Assembly: GCA_903838295.1 (NCBI GenBank)
Contig: CAILXX010000001.1
Span: 1 to 64,000 of the forward strand
Direction: 5' to 3'
DNA from: an uncultured Actinomycetes bacterium
Lineage (GTDB): Bacteria > Actinomycetota > Actinomycetes > Nanopelagicales > Nanopelagicaceae
Length of the DNA: 64,000 nucleotides
Shown piece by piece: positions 27,231-34,480 of this stretch; the first letter of the stretch is position 1, and the number at the start of each line of letters is the position of its first letter. Position numbers and translations under genes: made by a program. The notes under the pieces are model-generated. The model saw only the letters and a program-made list of their open reading frames with translations. It ran no database searches and was not told the DNA's origin.

Positions 27231-28150
27231 TTTTTCGCCAAAAGACTCACCAATTGATCTCTCAATTCTGCAGGTGATTCTAGAATGAGATCATCTCCAA
27301 ACCATAAGAGCTCACTAATATTACTAGTACTTTGCCTAAATGTTATTCGATCCCATTCCGCATCAACTGAAATAACCGAACCTGCGACTCTCAAGGAGTT
27401 GCACCTACCTACGCGTATTAGAGCTATGCAAGTGATCGTTAGCTGATCGTTAAGCATTATCAAATGATCTTTGAGGGAGAAATTTTCAGGAATTGTGAAT
27501 GAGTATTTCTTCTTTGCAACAACCACCTCTTCGATGATCCTAGATAAACGAAAAACTCGAATTCCCTCTTTATCTAAATCATGACCGACTAGATACCAAA
27601 TTCCATGCCAGAGGGATAGTCCATACGGGTTAACATTTCTACGCGAAATATCTGGGTTTGAATAAGAAAATTGGATTGCTGAGTGATCCGCGATCGCCTG
27701 CCACAGCGATTCGAAATGCGAAGTTTCATTTTCCAGGGTTATGACGCCACCAGCGAAATCATCCATGAATGCTGAGCCATCGGTAGCGGCGACCTTCAAA
27801 AGAGCTCTGGCTCCCGAACTATGAAAAAGCTGATTTCGCCACAATTTCGCAGCCAAAGATAGGTACGAACGTTCTGAAGCGTTTAGTTCACCCAAGTCAA
27901 GTGCGTACTCTGTATTTTTGATCCGATATCCGACTTCATCGTCAAAGAGTGGATCAAATGAACCAACATCGATAACTATGCCTATTTCGCGCAAGTCGTC
28001 TTTATCTCGTTCGAACATTCTTTCTTTAGTCTCGGTTGATCCCGTATAACCCGCGACGCTCTGAAATATCTCGGATTTACTCATAAACCTGGTGGTAGCC
28101 AACAGCGCCATAGTTAGGTTCAGTAGACGCTCAGTTTTCTGGTCAGACAC
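27227..28150 (-). CDS. pafB: WYL-domain transcriptional regulator PafB
   Basis: A 307-aa partner of PafC. It has an N-terminal winged helix (LLNLTMALLATTRFMSKSEIFQSV, then a second helix with RMFERDKDDLREIGIVI) and a WYL domain in which the W-Y-L residues are seen in LWHGIWYLVGHDL (about residue 175). The conserved Arg of the ligand pocket is in GIRVFRLSRI. The start is chosen at GTG 28150: a TAGAGT box ends exactly 6 nt upstream, giving a leaderless mRNA. GTG 28156 would be the alternative. It is divergent from the FKBP gene. It is expected to sense DNA damage with PafC; recN and priA are candidate target functions, which is an inference. Confidence 0.9.
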   Translation of the reverse strand: MSDQKTERLLNLTMALLATTRFMSKSEIFQSVAGYTGSTETKERMFERDKDDLREIGIVIDVGSFDPLFDDEVGYRIKNTEYALDLGELNASERSYLSLAAKLWRNQLFHSSGARALLKVAATDGSAFMDDFAGGVITLENETSHFESLWQAIADHSAIQFSYSNPDISRRNVNPYGLSLWHGIWYLVGHDLDKEGIRVFRLSRIIEEVVVAKKKYSFTIPENFSLKDHLIMLNDQLTITCIALIRVGRCNSLRVAGSVISVDAEWDRITFRQSTSNISELLWFGDDLILESPAELRDQLVSLLAKK

Positions 28151-28156
28151 AGTCAC

Positions 28157-28162
28157 ACTCTA
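28157..28162 (-). promoter_or_regulatory. Putative -10 box (TAGAGT) of pafB, leaderless
   Basis: TAGAGT on the minus strand ends 6 nt before GTG 28150. The same hexamer and spacing precede parA. On the plus strand a TATGAT near 28172 is a candidate -10 for the divergent FKBP gene. Confidence 0.5.
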
Positions 28163-28214
28163 AGCCCTTGCTATGATCCATCCATTCGAAAAGGTGAAAA
28201 AGGGGATTAGTTTT

Positions 28215-28718
28215 ATGAATTCTAGAATTTTGCGAACTCTCGAGGGCGCCGGGCTAGGCTTGATCTTAATCTTTTGCCTATCCCCCAATTCCACTTACGC
28301 TGCAACGAGTCAGAAGGTCTCAGTGACACATTCTAAAATTCCGACGGTTTCTGGAGCATGGGGCAAGGTTCCGGTTATCTCCAAACCTAGTGGTGTGGCA
28401 CCTTCAAAATTGGTCATAAAAGATCTAATCACTGGTACTGGCCAGGGCGCAGTCAGTAGTTCTGTGGTGACTGCCCAATATGTTTTGATATCTTGGAAAA
28501 CAGGCGCCGTACTAGATTCGTCGTGGAAGCGAGGCCCTGCAACGTTCGGTCTTTCGCAAGTAATTCCTGGCTGGCAACAGGGTTTGCCGGGTATGAAAGT
28601 TGGCGGTCGGCGACTTTTAATTATCCCACCAGCTCTTGGCTATGGACCTGCCGGCACTGGCCCTATCGGACCAAATGAAACTTTGGTTTTCGTTGTTGAC
28701 CTTGTCGGAGTTAAGTAG
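28215..28718 (+). CDS. Secreted FKBP-type peptidyl-prolyl isomerase
   Basis: A 167-aa protein with an N-terminal signal peptide (basic MNSRILRTLEG, hydrophobic GLGLILIFCL, cleavage after STYA). The C-terminal FKBP domain has VVTAQYVLISWKTGAVLDSSW, FGLSQVIPGWQQGLPGMKVGGRRLLIIPPALGYG and ETLVFVVDLVGVK. It catalyses proline cis-trans isomerisation outside the membrane. I chose ATG 28215 because AGGGG lies 9 nt upstream and the signal peptide starts cleanly; ATG 28173 would add 14 residues. FKBP genes accompany pafA-pafB in Streptomyces. Its last 8 bp overlap the convergent trmI gene. Confidence 0.9.
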   Translation: MNSRILRTLEGAGLGLILIFCLSPNSTYAATSQKVSVTHSKIPTVSGAWGKVPVISKPSGVAPSKLVIKDLITGTGQGAVSSSVVTAQYVLISWKTGAVLDSSWKRGPATFGLSQVIPGWQQGLPGMKVGGRRLLIIPPALGYGPAGTGPIGPNETLVFVVDLVGVK

Positions 28719-29568
28719 TTGTTTCTTCTTCCGGAAGGCCGTAAGAGCCTTTTGAAGGACGGCGCCTACGAAGTGGGGCAATAACTCCAGGAGCTAACCG
28801 ACGCGCTTGAATGAGAAACCCTGTGTGACCGATCATGCGATGAACAGGACGAACTGCCAAGCCTTCATGGTGCCAGGATCGCACTAGCGATTCGCTCGAC
28901 TCGGGTTCTGTAAATCGATTAGATTCTTTGATCGCTTCGGCCATCGCAGATAACTGCGTAGTTGTCGCAACGTATGCCAATAAGACCCCACCGGGATGCA
29001 AAACTTCATCTGCCATCGTGACGCATTCCCAAGGAGCCAACATATCGAGGATGATGCGATCGTACTTCTGATTGCGTTCCACATCCTGGACCGAACCTAA
29101 GGTGAGCGACCAATTCTCTGGGACCCCGCCAAAGTAGTCGGTAACGTTACGTCTAGCTATCTCGGCAAATTCTTCCCTTCTTTCGAATGAGTCCACACGC
29201 CCCGCTGTTCCAACAGCCCGCAATAATGAGATGCTGAGTGCGCCGGAACCAACTCCCGCTTCAAGAACGTGATCACCGGGCCCTACATCTGCAAAACCTA
29301 AGATGAGTGCAGCATCCTTGGGGTAAACAATTGTGGCACCGCGTGGCATTGAGAGAACATAATCCGCTAACAAAGGTTTGAACGCCAAAAATCGTAAGCC
29401 TGCAGTTGTTTCAACGACTGACCCCTGGGGCAAACCGGCAATATTGTCATGAATTAGCCAGCCTTTATGGGTGTGCCACTCACCTCCTGACTTTAAGGTG
29501 ATTGTATGTAACTTCCCTTTGGCATCTGTCAGTTGTACTCGGTCGCCATATTGAAAATTTGGATTCAT
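28711..29568 (-). CDS. trmI: tRNA (adenine-58-N1)-methyltransferase TrmI
   Basis: A 285-aa class I methyltransferase making m1A58 in the tRNA T-loop. Residues 1-75 form the N-terminal beta-barrel domain (GDRVQLTDAKGKLHTITL). The Rossmann core has HVLEAGVGSGALSISLLRAVG (SAM motif I, about residues 98-118), then DMLAPWE and GGVLLAYVATTTQL. It matches Rv2118c, which in mycobacteria lies upstream of the mpa-dop-pup-prcBA-pafA genes. Here that block is absent, and the FKBP gene converges with it, overlapping by 8 bp. It begins with ATGA overlap on the HAD gene. Confidence 0.94.
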   Translation of the reverse strand: MNPNFQYGDRVQLTDAKGKLHTITLKSGGEWHTHKGWLIHDNIAGLPQGSVVETTAGLRFLAFKPLLADYVLSMPRGATIVYPKDAALILGFADVGPGDHVLEAGVGSGALSISLLRAVGTAGRVDSFERREEFAEIARRNVTDYFGGVPENWSLTLGSVQDVERNQKYDRIILDMLAPWECVTMADEVLHPGGVLLAYVATTTQLSAMAEAIKESNRFTEPESSESLVRSWHHEGLAVRPVHRMIGHTGFLIQARRLAPGVIAPLRRRRPSKGSYGLPEEETTT

Positions 29569-30260
29569 AACGTCGCACCAACATTCTGTGATTGAAAGAT
29601 CAGCGTGAGCTCTGAAGCAGTTAGTCCGACAAGATTTTCACGGAGGAAAAGGCGTGCTGTTGGTGGATAGGTAATCAGACTTGGAATTCCCACCACGACG
29701 GCGCCACTTGCTATGCCAGCGGTAATGCCGGTCTTGGAATCTTCTAGGACTACGCATTGTTCAATCGGCACACCTAGCCGATCTGCCGCCAATAGATAAC
29801 ATTGCGGATCAGGTTTGCTGACCGCTACATCTTGGCTAGAAACTGTAAAAACGAAGGTTCCGCTAGGTAGAAGGCTGATGGCTGCATCTACTAAGACGCG
29901 CGGACTCGCTGAGACCAAAGCCATGGGTATCTTTAAGGAGAGTAATTCTTCTACGAGCTCCTTAGCCCCCGGCATGAATTCGAGCCCGTTTCTAAACTCT
30001 TCTGCCACTAATCGCACAAGTTCATTTTCAAAGTAATCAGCGTCTTGCGCTTGGTGGGCAAGGGTAGACATGTACCGACCCACCTTTGGTAAGGGCCCGC
30101 CTAGACAATACGCTTGGTCCTCATCTGTCCAGACATGACCGTAACGAGCCATCAATGCAGTCTCGGCAATTAGCCAATACGGTTCTGAATTGATCAGTGT
30201 GCCATCCATATCAAAAAGGACAGCGCCTATGTTTTCGACGGTTCGCATCTCATGATTCAT
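29565..30260 (-). CDS. HAD-superfamily phosphatase/phosphatase-like hydrolase
   Basis: A 231-aa HAD subfamily IA hydrolase. Motif I is AVLFDMDGTLINSEPYW (nucleophile Asp near residue 17). Motif II is ALVSASPRV, motif III is in KPDPQCYLLAADRLG, and motif IV is CVVLEDSKTGITAG. A helical cap (about residues 25-95) lies after motif I, as in beta-phosphoglucomutase and phosphoglycolate phosphatase relatives. The substrate is not identifiable. It lies between mshC and trmI and overlaps trmI by 4 nt; the same neighbour is found near mshC in other actinobacteria. ATG 30260 or 30248 may start it. Confidence 0.85.
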   Translation of the reverse strand: MNHEMRTVENIGAVLFDMDGTLINSEPYWLIAETALMARYGHVWTDEDQAYCLGGPLPKVGRYMSTLAHQAQDADYFENELVRLVAEEFRNGLEFMPGAKELVEELLSLKIPMALVSASPRVLVDAAISLLPSGTFVFTVSSQDVAVSKPDPQCYLLAADRLGVPIEQCVVLEDSKTGITAGIASGAVVVGIPSLITYPPTARLFLRENLVGLTASELTLIFQSQNVGATL

Positions 30261-30277
30261 AACCGTTCAAGTTTAGC

Positions 30278-31528
30278 CTAGAAAGCAAGTCCTAAGAGAC
30301 TATCCAGAGCTCGGGCAACTTCTCCTGCCGATCCTCCGGTTGCACCACCTTCAGTTGCTTGCACCCATTGTAAAAGCGCACTTAGTGCAGATGGTGTATC
30401 GAGATCGTTGGCAAGACTAATTGCTATGTGAGATACCACTGTGCCAGTAGGAGCTACTTCCATTCGTGATAGGGCTCCGCGAATGCGCGCAACATCTGCA
30501 ATGGCATTAGACAAGATTTCTTCGGTCCACATCCGATCTGTTGAATAGTGTCCAGAAATTAAGGCATAGCGAATAACCATTGGATCGATGCCTTCTTGTA
30601 GAGATTTCGAGACGAAGACTAAGTTCCCTTTACTCTTACTCATCTTCTCTCCGTTGAACCCGATCATTCCAGTATGCACATAGCCTCGTGCAAATTTTTG
30701 ACCAGTAATAGCCTTAACCTGTGCGGCGCTCATGAAGTGATGAGGAAAAATTAAGTCGGACCCCCCACCCTGGATATCAATCAGTGCTTCGCGGGAGGTA
30801 TCGCCTTGTAGAAAAGTTGCTCCTAAGAGGTATCGCAGACTAATTACTGCACATTCGATATGCCAACCAGGTCTACCAAAACCATGCGAACTATCCCAAC
30901 CGGGTTCACCATCGCGATTAGCAATCCACAGAACAGGATCTAGTGGATGCTCTTTTCCAACACGCGCAGGGTCTCCCCCACGCTCTGCGAAATTGGATAT
31001 AGCTTCTTCTTCTGAAATTGGAAGGTCGCCGAGAAAACTTGAAACCTTGAAGTACAGATCGTTCTCTACGGTGTACACGAAGCCATTCTTGATCATTGCT
31101 GTGATTGCAGAATCAACCAGATCCATAACCTGTGTAGCTGGTACGAACCATTCGGGAGCAAATACCCGCAGAGCAGTCATGTCTCGAGTAAAGAGATCTG
31201 TCTCTTTTTGCGCTAGATCACTCCAGTTAATTCCATCCCTGTTGGCTCGATCTAAAAGGGGTTCATCGATATCGGTTATGTTTTCAACGAAATGAACGTC
31301 TCCACTTGATGCTCGTATGTAACGGTTAATAAGGTCGAAAGTTAGATACGTAGCCGCATGCCCAAGATGTGTCGCATCATAAGGCGTTATCCCGCACACA
31401 TAGAGTCTGAGTGAGGATCCAGGGTCTAGCTTGGTAAAACCATTATTGCTCTTTAGATGCAGAGTTGGGAGCTCAAGATCGATAGGAGGCAGATAAGGAT
31501 TGGGCCAGGCGTTCTTCACTATGTCCAT
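30278..31528 (-). CDS. mshC: Cysteine:GlcN-Ins ligase MshC (mycothiol synthesis)
   Basis: A 416-aa ATP-dependent ligase joining cysteine to the amine of glucosaminyl-inositol, the penultimate step of mycothiol synthesis. It is a paralogue of cysteinyl-tRNA synthetase, separated from it by the MshC-type VCGITPYDATHLGHAATY motif near residue 44. Zn ligands are that Cys, WHIECAVIS and the nearby His/Glu. The signature GEKMSKSKGNLVFVSK follows near residue 290. The anticodon-binding domain of CysS is reduced. Mycothiol is the main thiol buffer of actinobacteria. The gene lies in a run with the SCO1664, DUF3090 and histidine phosphatase genes, and a TAGCCT box lies 8 nt before the ATG. Confidence 0.95.
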   Translation of the reverse strand: MDIVKNAWPNPYLPPIDLELPTLHLKSNNGFTKLDPGSSLRLYVCGITPYDATHLGHAATYLTFDLINRYIRASSGDVHFVENITDIDEPLLDRANRDGINWSDLAQKETDLFTRDMTALRVFAPEWFVPATQVMDLVDSAITAMIKNGFVYTVENDLYFKVSSFLGDLPISEEEAISNFAERGGDPARVGKEHPLDPVLWIANRDGEPGWDSSHGFGRPGWHIECAVISLRYLLGATFLQGDTSREALIDIQGGGSDLIFPHHFMSAAQVKAITGQKFARGYVHTGMIGFNGEKMSKSKGNLVFVSKSLQEGIDPMVIRYALISGHYSTDRMWTEEILSNAIADVARIRGALSRMEVAPTGTVVSHIAISLANDLDTPSALSALLQWVQATEGGATGGSAGEVARALDSLLGLAF

Positions 31529-31543
31529 AGGTAGTAAGGCTAC

Positions 31544-32254
31544 CTAAAAAGGCGGCCAAGGGATGGCTGGCCAATCCTGAGAGGGTTGCGGGAAGGTAGA
31601 GCCCTTCAAAAATCTATCGATTCGTAGATTGAGGGCGTTGATTTCAGCTGGTGAAATCAGTTCGGAGAGCGCCTCCTTTGACAAATTCCTTGCATGCTCC
31701 AATAGTGCAATTTCATTCTCATTAAAAGGCAGGCCTGCAAACTGCCAAATGACCGTTCGCAATTTATCATCTTCGTGGAAAGTCACTCCATGATCGCAGG
31801 CAGATAGATTTCCCTGAGCATCCATCAAAATGTGTCCATATTTACGATCGGTGTTGTTGATGATGGCGTCGAATAAAGCCAAGCTTCGCAGCCGTAAGTC
31901 TTGACTCTGCGCAAAATCCATCACATCGAAATTTTCATCCTCTTCGATCCATTGTTGCACCATCCCCAATCCAAATGGACCGTCCCTGATGATTGTGTAT
32001 GGCACTATGTTGATTGCTAGAAATTCAGAGAGAAGGTAAGCGGCTCGTTCGCGTTGGGCTAAGTTGCCGTCTGGGAAATCCCAAAGGGGCCGTTCGCCAG
32101 CAATTGGTTTATATATGACACCAACTTCTCTCTCGCCTAGTGAGACAATGCCATAGAGCGTTGCGTTGGATGCGTCAACGAATCGACCCTCAACCCTAAG
32201 ATCGCCCTGATCTATTATGGAACGAAGATCTTCTGCGTTGAAAGAGAGGATCAA
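31544..32254 (-). CDS. SCO1664-family PI3/PI4-kinase-like protein
   Basis: A 236-aa protein of the actinobacterial SCO1664 family, distantly like phosphatidylinositol kinases. Possible active-site elements are visible: the lysine in GVIYKPIAGERPLWDFP (about residue 48), a catalytic-loop-like NNTDRKYGHILM (about residues 132-143) and a metal-binding-loop-like ACDHGVTF (DHG in place of DFG). The reaction is not known. It overlaps the DUF3090 gene by 4 nt and precedes mshC by 15 nt. The conserved grouping with an inositol-containing thiol pathway gene suggests, without proof, a role in phosphoinositol or protein phosphorylation. No membrane segment is seen. Confidence 0.82.
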   Translation of the reverse strand: MILSFNAEDLRSIIDQGDLRVEGRFVDASNATLYGIVSLGEREVGVIYKPIAGERPLWDFPDGNLAQRERAAYLLSEFLAINIVPYTIIRDGPFGLGMVQQWIEEDENFDVMDFAQSQDLRLRSLALFDAIINNTDRKYGHILMDAQGNLSACDHGVTFHEDDKLRTVIWQFAGLPFNENEIALLEHARNLSKEALSELISPAEINALNLRIDRFLKGSTFPQPSQDWPAIPWPPF

Positions 32255-32814
32255 CGGCGATATCCGTTAGCACGAGGGCATAAATGTCCATTTGGATCTA
32301 ACGGCAGGCTACAGAAAGGACATGGCTGTCTGCCTGCTGAAACAACTGCATCAGATCGATCACAAAAAGATCTCGCTTGATGGATTCTCAGATTGAATGA
32401 CAGCACGTCAGGTGCATCTTCTAGGAGGGCTGCCTCCTCTTCGTCTAAGAGTTCAATGAGCGTTTCATCTCCGATTGATTGTGCTTCAATCAGAATGCGT
32501 TGGGACTCTTGATCCCAACTGATTCCAATCACTCCTACCTGAAAATCCTCGATGATAGGAAAATCCAGTGCGCTGTCGTCTCTGCCAGAAGCGATATTGA
32601 GCTCATCAAGACTTGCCAATTGATTCCTACGAAGTTCACGGATCATGAGTCGGATTCGTTCAGAGAGCGCCATTACCTGTGTCTTTTCCAGGGATACGCA
32701 AGTGGTGCCTGTCGTAGAGGAGACCTGGAGAAAGAACTGTCGTTCTCCGGGCAAACCAACGGTTCCCACTATTGCTCGCACGACGTTCTCGTGATGAAAG
32801 ACGATGCGACTCAT
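32251..32814 (-). CDS. DUF3090 family zinc-ribbon protein
   Basis: A 187-aa actinobacterial protein of unknown function. The N-terminal two-thirds contain GLPGERQFFLQVSSTTGTTCVSLEKTQV (residues about 17-44). The C-terminal segment CPFCSLPLDPNGHLCPRANG (CxxC...HxC) is a likely zinc-binding ribbon. It overlaps both neighbours by 4 nt (ATGA), so the histidine phosphatase, DUF3090 and SCO1664 proteins are probably made in fixed ratio. The family is found next to SCO1664-type kinases in many actinobacteria. Inference: an adaptor or substrate of the kinase/phosphatase pair. Confidence 0.85.
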   Translation of the reverse strand: MSRIVFHHENVVRAIVGTVGLPGERQFFLQVSSTTGTTCVSLEKTQVMALSERIRLMIRELRRNQLASLDELNIASGRDDSALDFPIIEDFQVGVIGISWDQESQRILIEAQSIGDETLIELLDEEEAALLEDAPDVLSFNLRIHQARSFCDRSDAVVSAGRQPCPFCSLPLDPNGHLCPRANGYRR

Positions 32815-33479
32815 ATTCGACCGGACCCTCCGCCCAATGAGAATCGATCCCTTTTGTGGCCCGACTTCTCTCCTCGCGAAAGGTGAGAGGTCACATTTAC
32901 GGAGGTAACGTGTGAAGATGGATATCGGATGGTCGAAATTGAAGCAGGATCTATCGAAATTCTTTGAAAGGAATCTAGCGGAAGGCCTAAGTGGAAAGCT
33001 ACGACTGACTTGATCACATCACCATGAGAGACAACTAAAATTCTTTCTGCTCCAGCCGATCTATCGATGATGGCTTGATTTGCGCGCAAAGACATCTCCG
33101 AAAAACTTTCACCCCCGGGGAAACGGACAGTACTTGGTCGAGATTGTATAGAAGCCCAAAGTTTTAATCGGGCGAGCTTAACAAGGGGCTTACCGGACCA
33201 TTCACCATATTCCATCTCAACAATATTTTCCTCGACAATAGAACTTTTGCCACTTGCCTTTAGATATGGAGCGATCGTTTCTAGGCATCTCTTGAGTGGT
33301 GAAGTGTAAATAGCGTCGAATGTGTAGGCCGAGAGAACAGTAACCAAATCTTCCGCCTCTCTCTTGCCACGAGGTGATAAACCGATCTTGTTGTCTCGTC
33401 CAGCCAAGATCCCTTTGAGATTCGCAGTGGAATGAGCATGCCGAAGAAGTACGATTTCAGTGTTCTTTGTGCTCGCCAT
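32811..33479 (-). CDS. Histidine phosphatase superfamily protein (MSMEG_4193-like)
   Basis: A 222-aa phosphoglycerate mutase-like phosphatase. The phosphohistidine motif is VLLRHAHSTANLKGILAGR (about residues 11-29). IYTSPLKRCLETI, EMEYGEWSG and ILVVSHGDVIKSVVAFHL supply the other catalytic Arg, Glu and His. It is not the glycolytic enzyme by neighbourhood. It opens an operon with DUF3090, SCO1664 and mshC. A TAACCT box on the minus strand ends 7 nt before its ATG. It may reverse a phosphorylation made by the SCO1664 protein; this is a proposal from the gene order only. Confidence 0.87.
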   Translation of the reverse strand: MASTKNTEIVLLRHAHSTANLKGILAGRDNKIGLSPRGKREAEDLVTVLSAYTFDAIYTSPLKRCLETIAPYLKASGKSSIVEENIVEMEYGEWSGKPLVKLARLKLWASIQSRPSTVRFPGGESFSEMSLRANQAIIDRSAGAERILVVSHGDVIKSVVAFHLGLPLDSFQRISIDPASISTIRYPSSHVTSVNVTSHLSRGEKSGHKRDRFSLGGGSGRI

Positions 33480-33486
33480 ATGGAGA

Positions 33487-33492
33487 AGGTTA
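33487..33492 (-). promoter_or_regulatory. Putative -10 box (TAACCT) of the histidine phosphatase operon
   Basis: On the minus strand TAACCT ends 7 nt before the ATG at 33479, compatible with a leaderless start for the phosphatase-DUF3090-SCO1664-mshC unit. Confidence 0.4.
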
Positions 33493-33516
33493 CCGACGAT
33501 TTTGGCTGGTCGTTGC

Positions 33517-33522
33517 TAGGGT
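33517..33522 (+). promoter_or_regulatory. Putative -10 box (TAGGGT) of the aldo/keto reductase gene, leaderless
   Basis: TAGGGT ends 6 nt before the ATG at 33529, and the intervening CTCCTC cannot act as a ribosome binding site. This is one of the clearest leaderless cases in the window. Confidence 0.55.
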
Positions 33523-33528
33523 CTCCTC

Positions 33529-34476
33529 ATGGAAAAGCGCACCCTGGGCAATTCGGGTTTGAAGGTTTCACGTATTGGTCTTGGAACCATGACTTGGGGA
33601 CGTGATACCGACGAACATGAGGCCGCAGAACAACTTCGAAGCTACTTGGATGCCGGTGGGTCATTTTTGGATACCGCGGCGGTCTATGGCGATGGTGATT
33701 CGGAGCGGGTGATCGGTGGTTTCATCGAATCTCTGGTCGCTAGAGATGAGATCACGATAGCGACGAAGGCAGGGATCTCTATCAAATCTGGGGAAAGAAT
33801 CATCAAAAATTCTCGTAGCTCCCTTCTTGGTGATCTTGATGCCTCACTCAATCGTCTGGGAGTTGACCACGTTGATTTGTGGCAAATTCATAGTTGGGAC
33901 GAGAGCACGCCGTTGGAAGAGACTTTGTCAGCGATTGACTATGCCGTATCAAGTGGCAGGGCAATGTATGTTGGCGTCTCGAATTTTGCGGCCTGGCAAT
34001 TAGCACGCGCTGCAACTATCCAAAATCCCTTCTTCGGAAAAGCGACTCTGGCCAGTATTCAGTCTGAGTACTCGCTACTGAACAGGTCTGTTGAATCAGA
34101 AGTACTGCCTGCAGCTGCTGTCGTGGGATGTGGTGTACTCGCATGGTCCCCGCTTGGTCGGGGCGTGCTGACTGGTAAGTATCGCAGCGGAACACCATCT
34201 GATTCTCGTGCAGCCAGTCCACATTTTTCGGCATTTGTGACTCCGTATTTAGATGCGCGTTCGCGCGGAATCGTAGAAGCAGTTGCGGTTGCTGCAGAGG
34301 GACTGGGTTACTCCCCAATCGAAGTTGCACTTTCGTGGGTGAGAGATCAACCTGGCGTGGCTAGTGCAATTGTTGGCGCAAGAACCGGCGCCCAATTACG
34401 TGGAATTTTGACGGTCGAAGAAATTGAATTGCCGGATCAGGTACGTAGCGCTTTAAATGATATTTCTGCGAAGTAA
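33529..34476 (+). CDS. Aldo/keto reductase
   Basis: A 315-aa NADPH-dependent oxidoreductase with a TIM-barrel fold. It opens RTLGNSGLKVSRIGLGTMTWG. The catalytic tetrad is visible in FLDTAAVYGDGDSERVIGG (Asp, Tyr), ATKAGISIK (Lys) and DLWQIHSWDE (His). The C-terminus SAIVGARTGAQLRG binds the cofactor phosphate. The substrate is unknown; members of this subgroup act on small aldehydes, methylglyoxal or sugars. It is a single gene between a divergent phosphatase operon and a convergent M20 peptidase, with only 4 bp between stops at the latter. Its mRNA is predicted leaderless. Confidence 0.9.
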   Translation: MEKRTLGNSGLKVSRIGLGTMTWGRDTDEHEAAEQLRSYLDAGGSFLDTAAVYGDGDSERVIGGFIESLVARDEITIATKAGISIKSGERIIKNSRSSLLGDLDASLNRLGVDHVDLWQIHSWDESTPLEETLSAIDYAVSSGRAMYVGVSNFAAWQLARAATIQNPFFGKATLASIQSEYSLLNRSVESEVLPAAAVVGCGVLAWSPLGRGVLTGKYRSGTPSDSRAASPHFSAFVTPYLDARSRGIVEAVAVAAEGLGYSPIEVALSWVRDQPGVASAIVGARTGAQLRGILTVEEIELPDQVRSALNDISAK

Positions 34477-34480
34477 TTAA

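Noticed and set aside
26301-28156. Two adjacent 309-aa frames as a possible frameshifted single gene or recent duplication
   Set aside because: They are PafC and PafB, distinct WYL regulators normally paired, joined by an ATGA overlap; sequences are too different for a recent duplicate.
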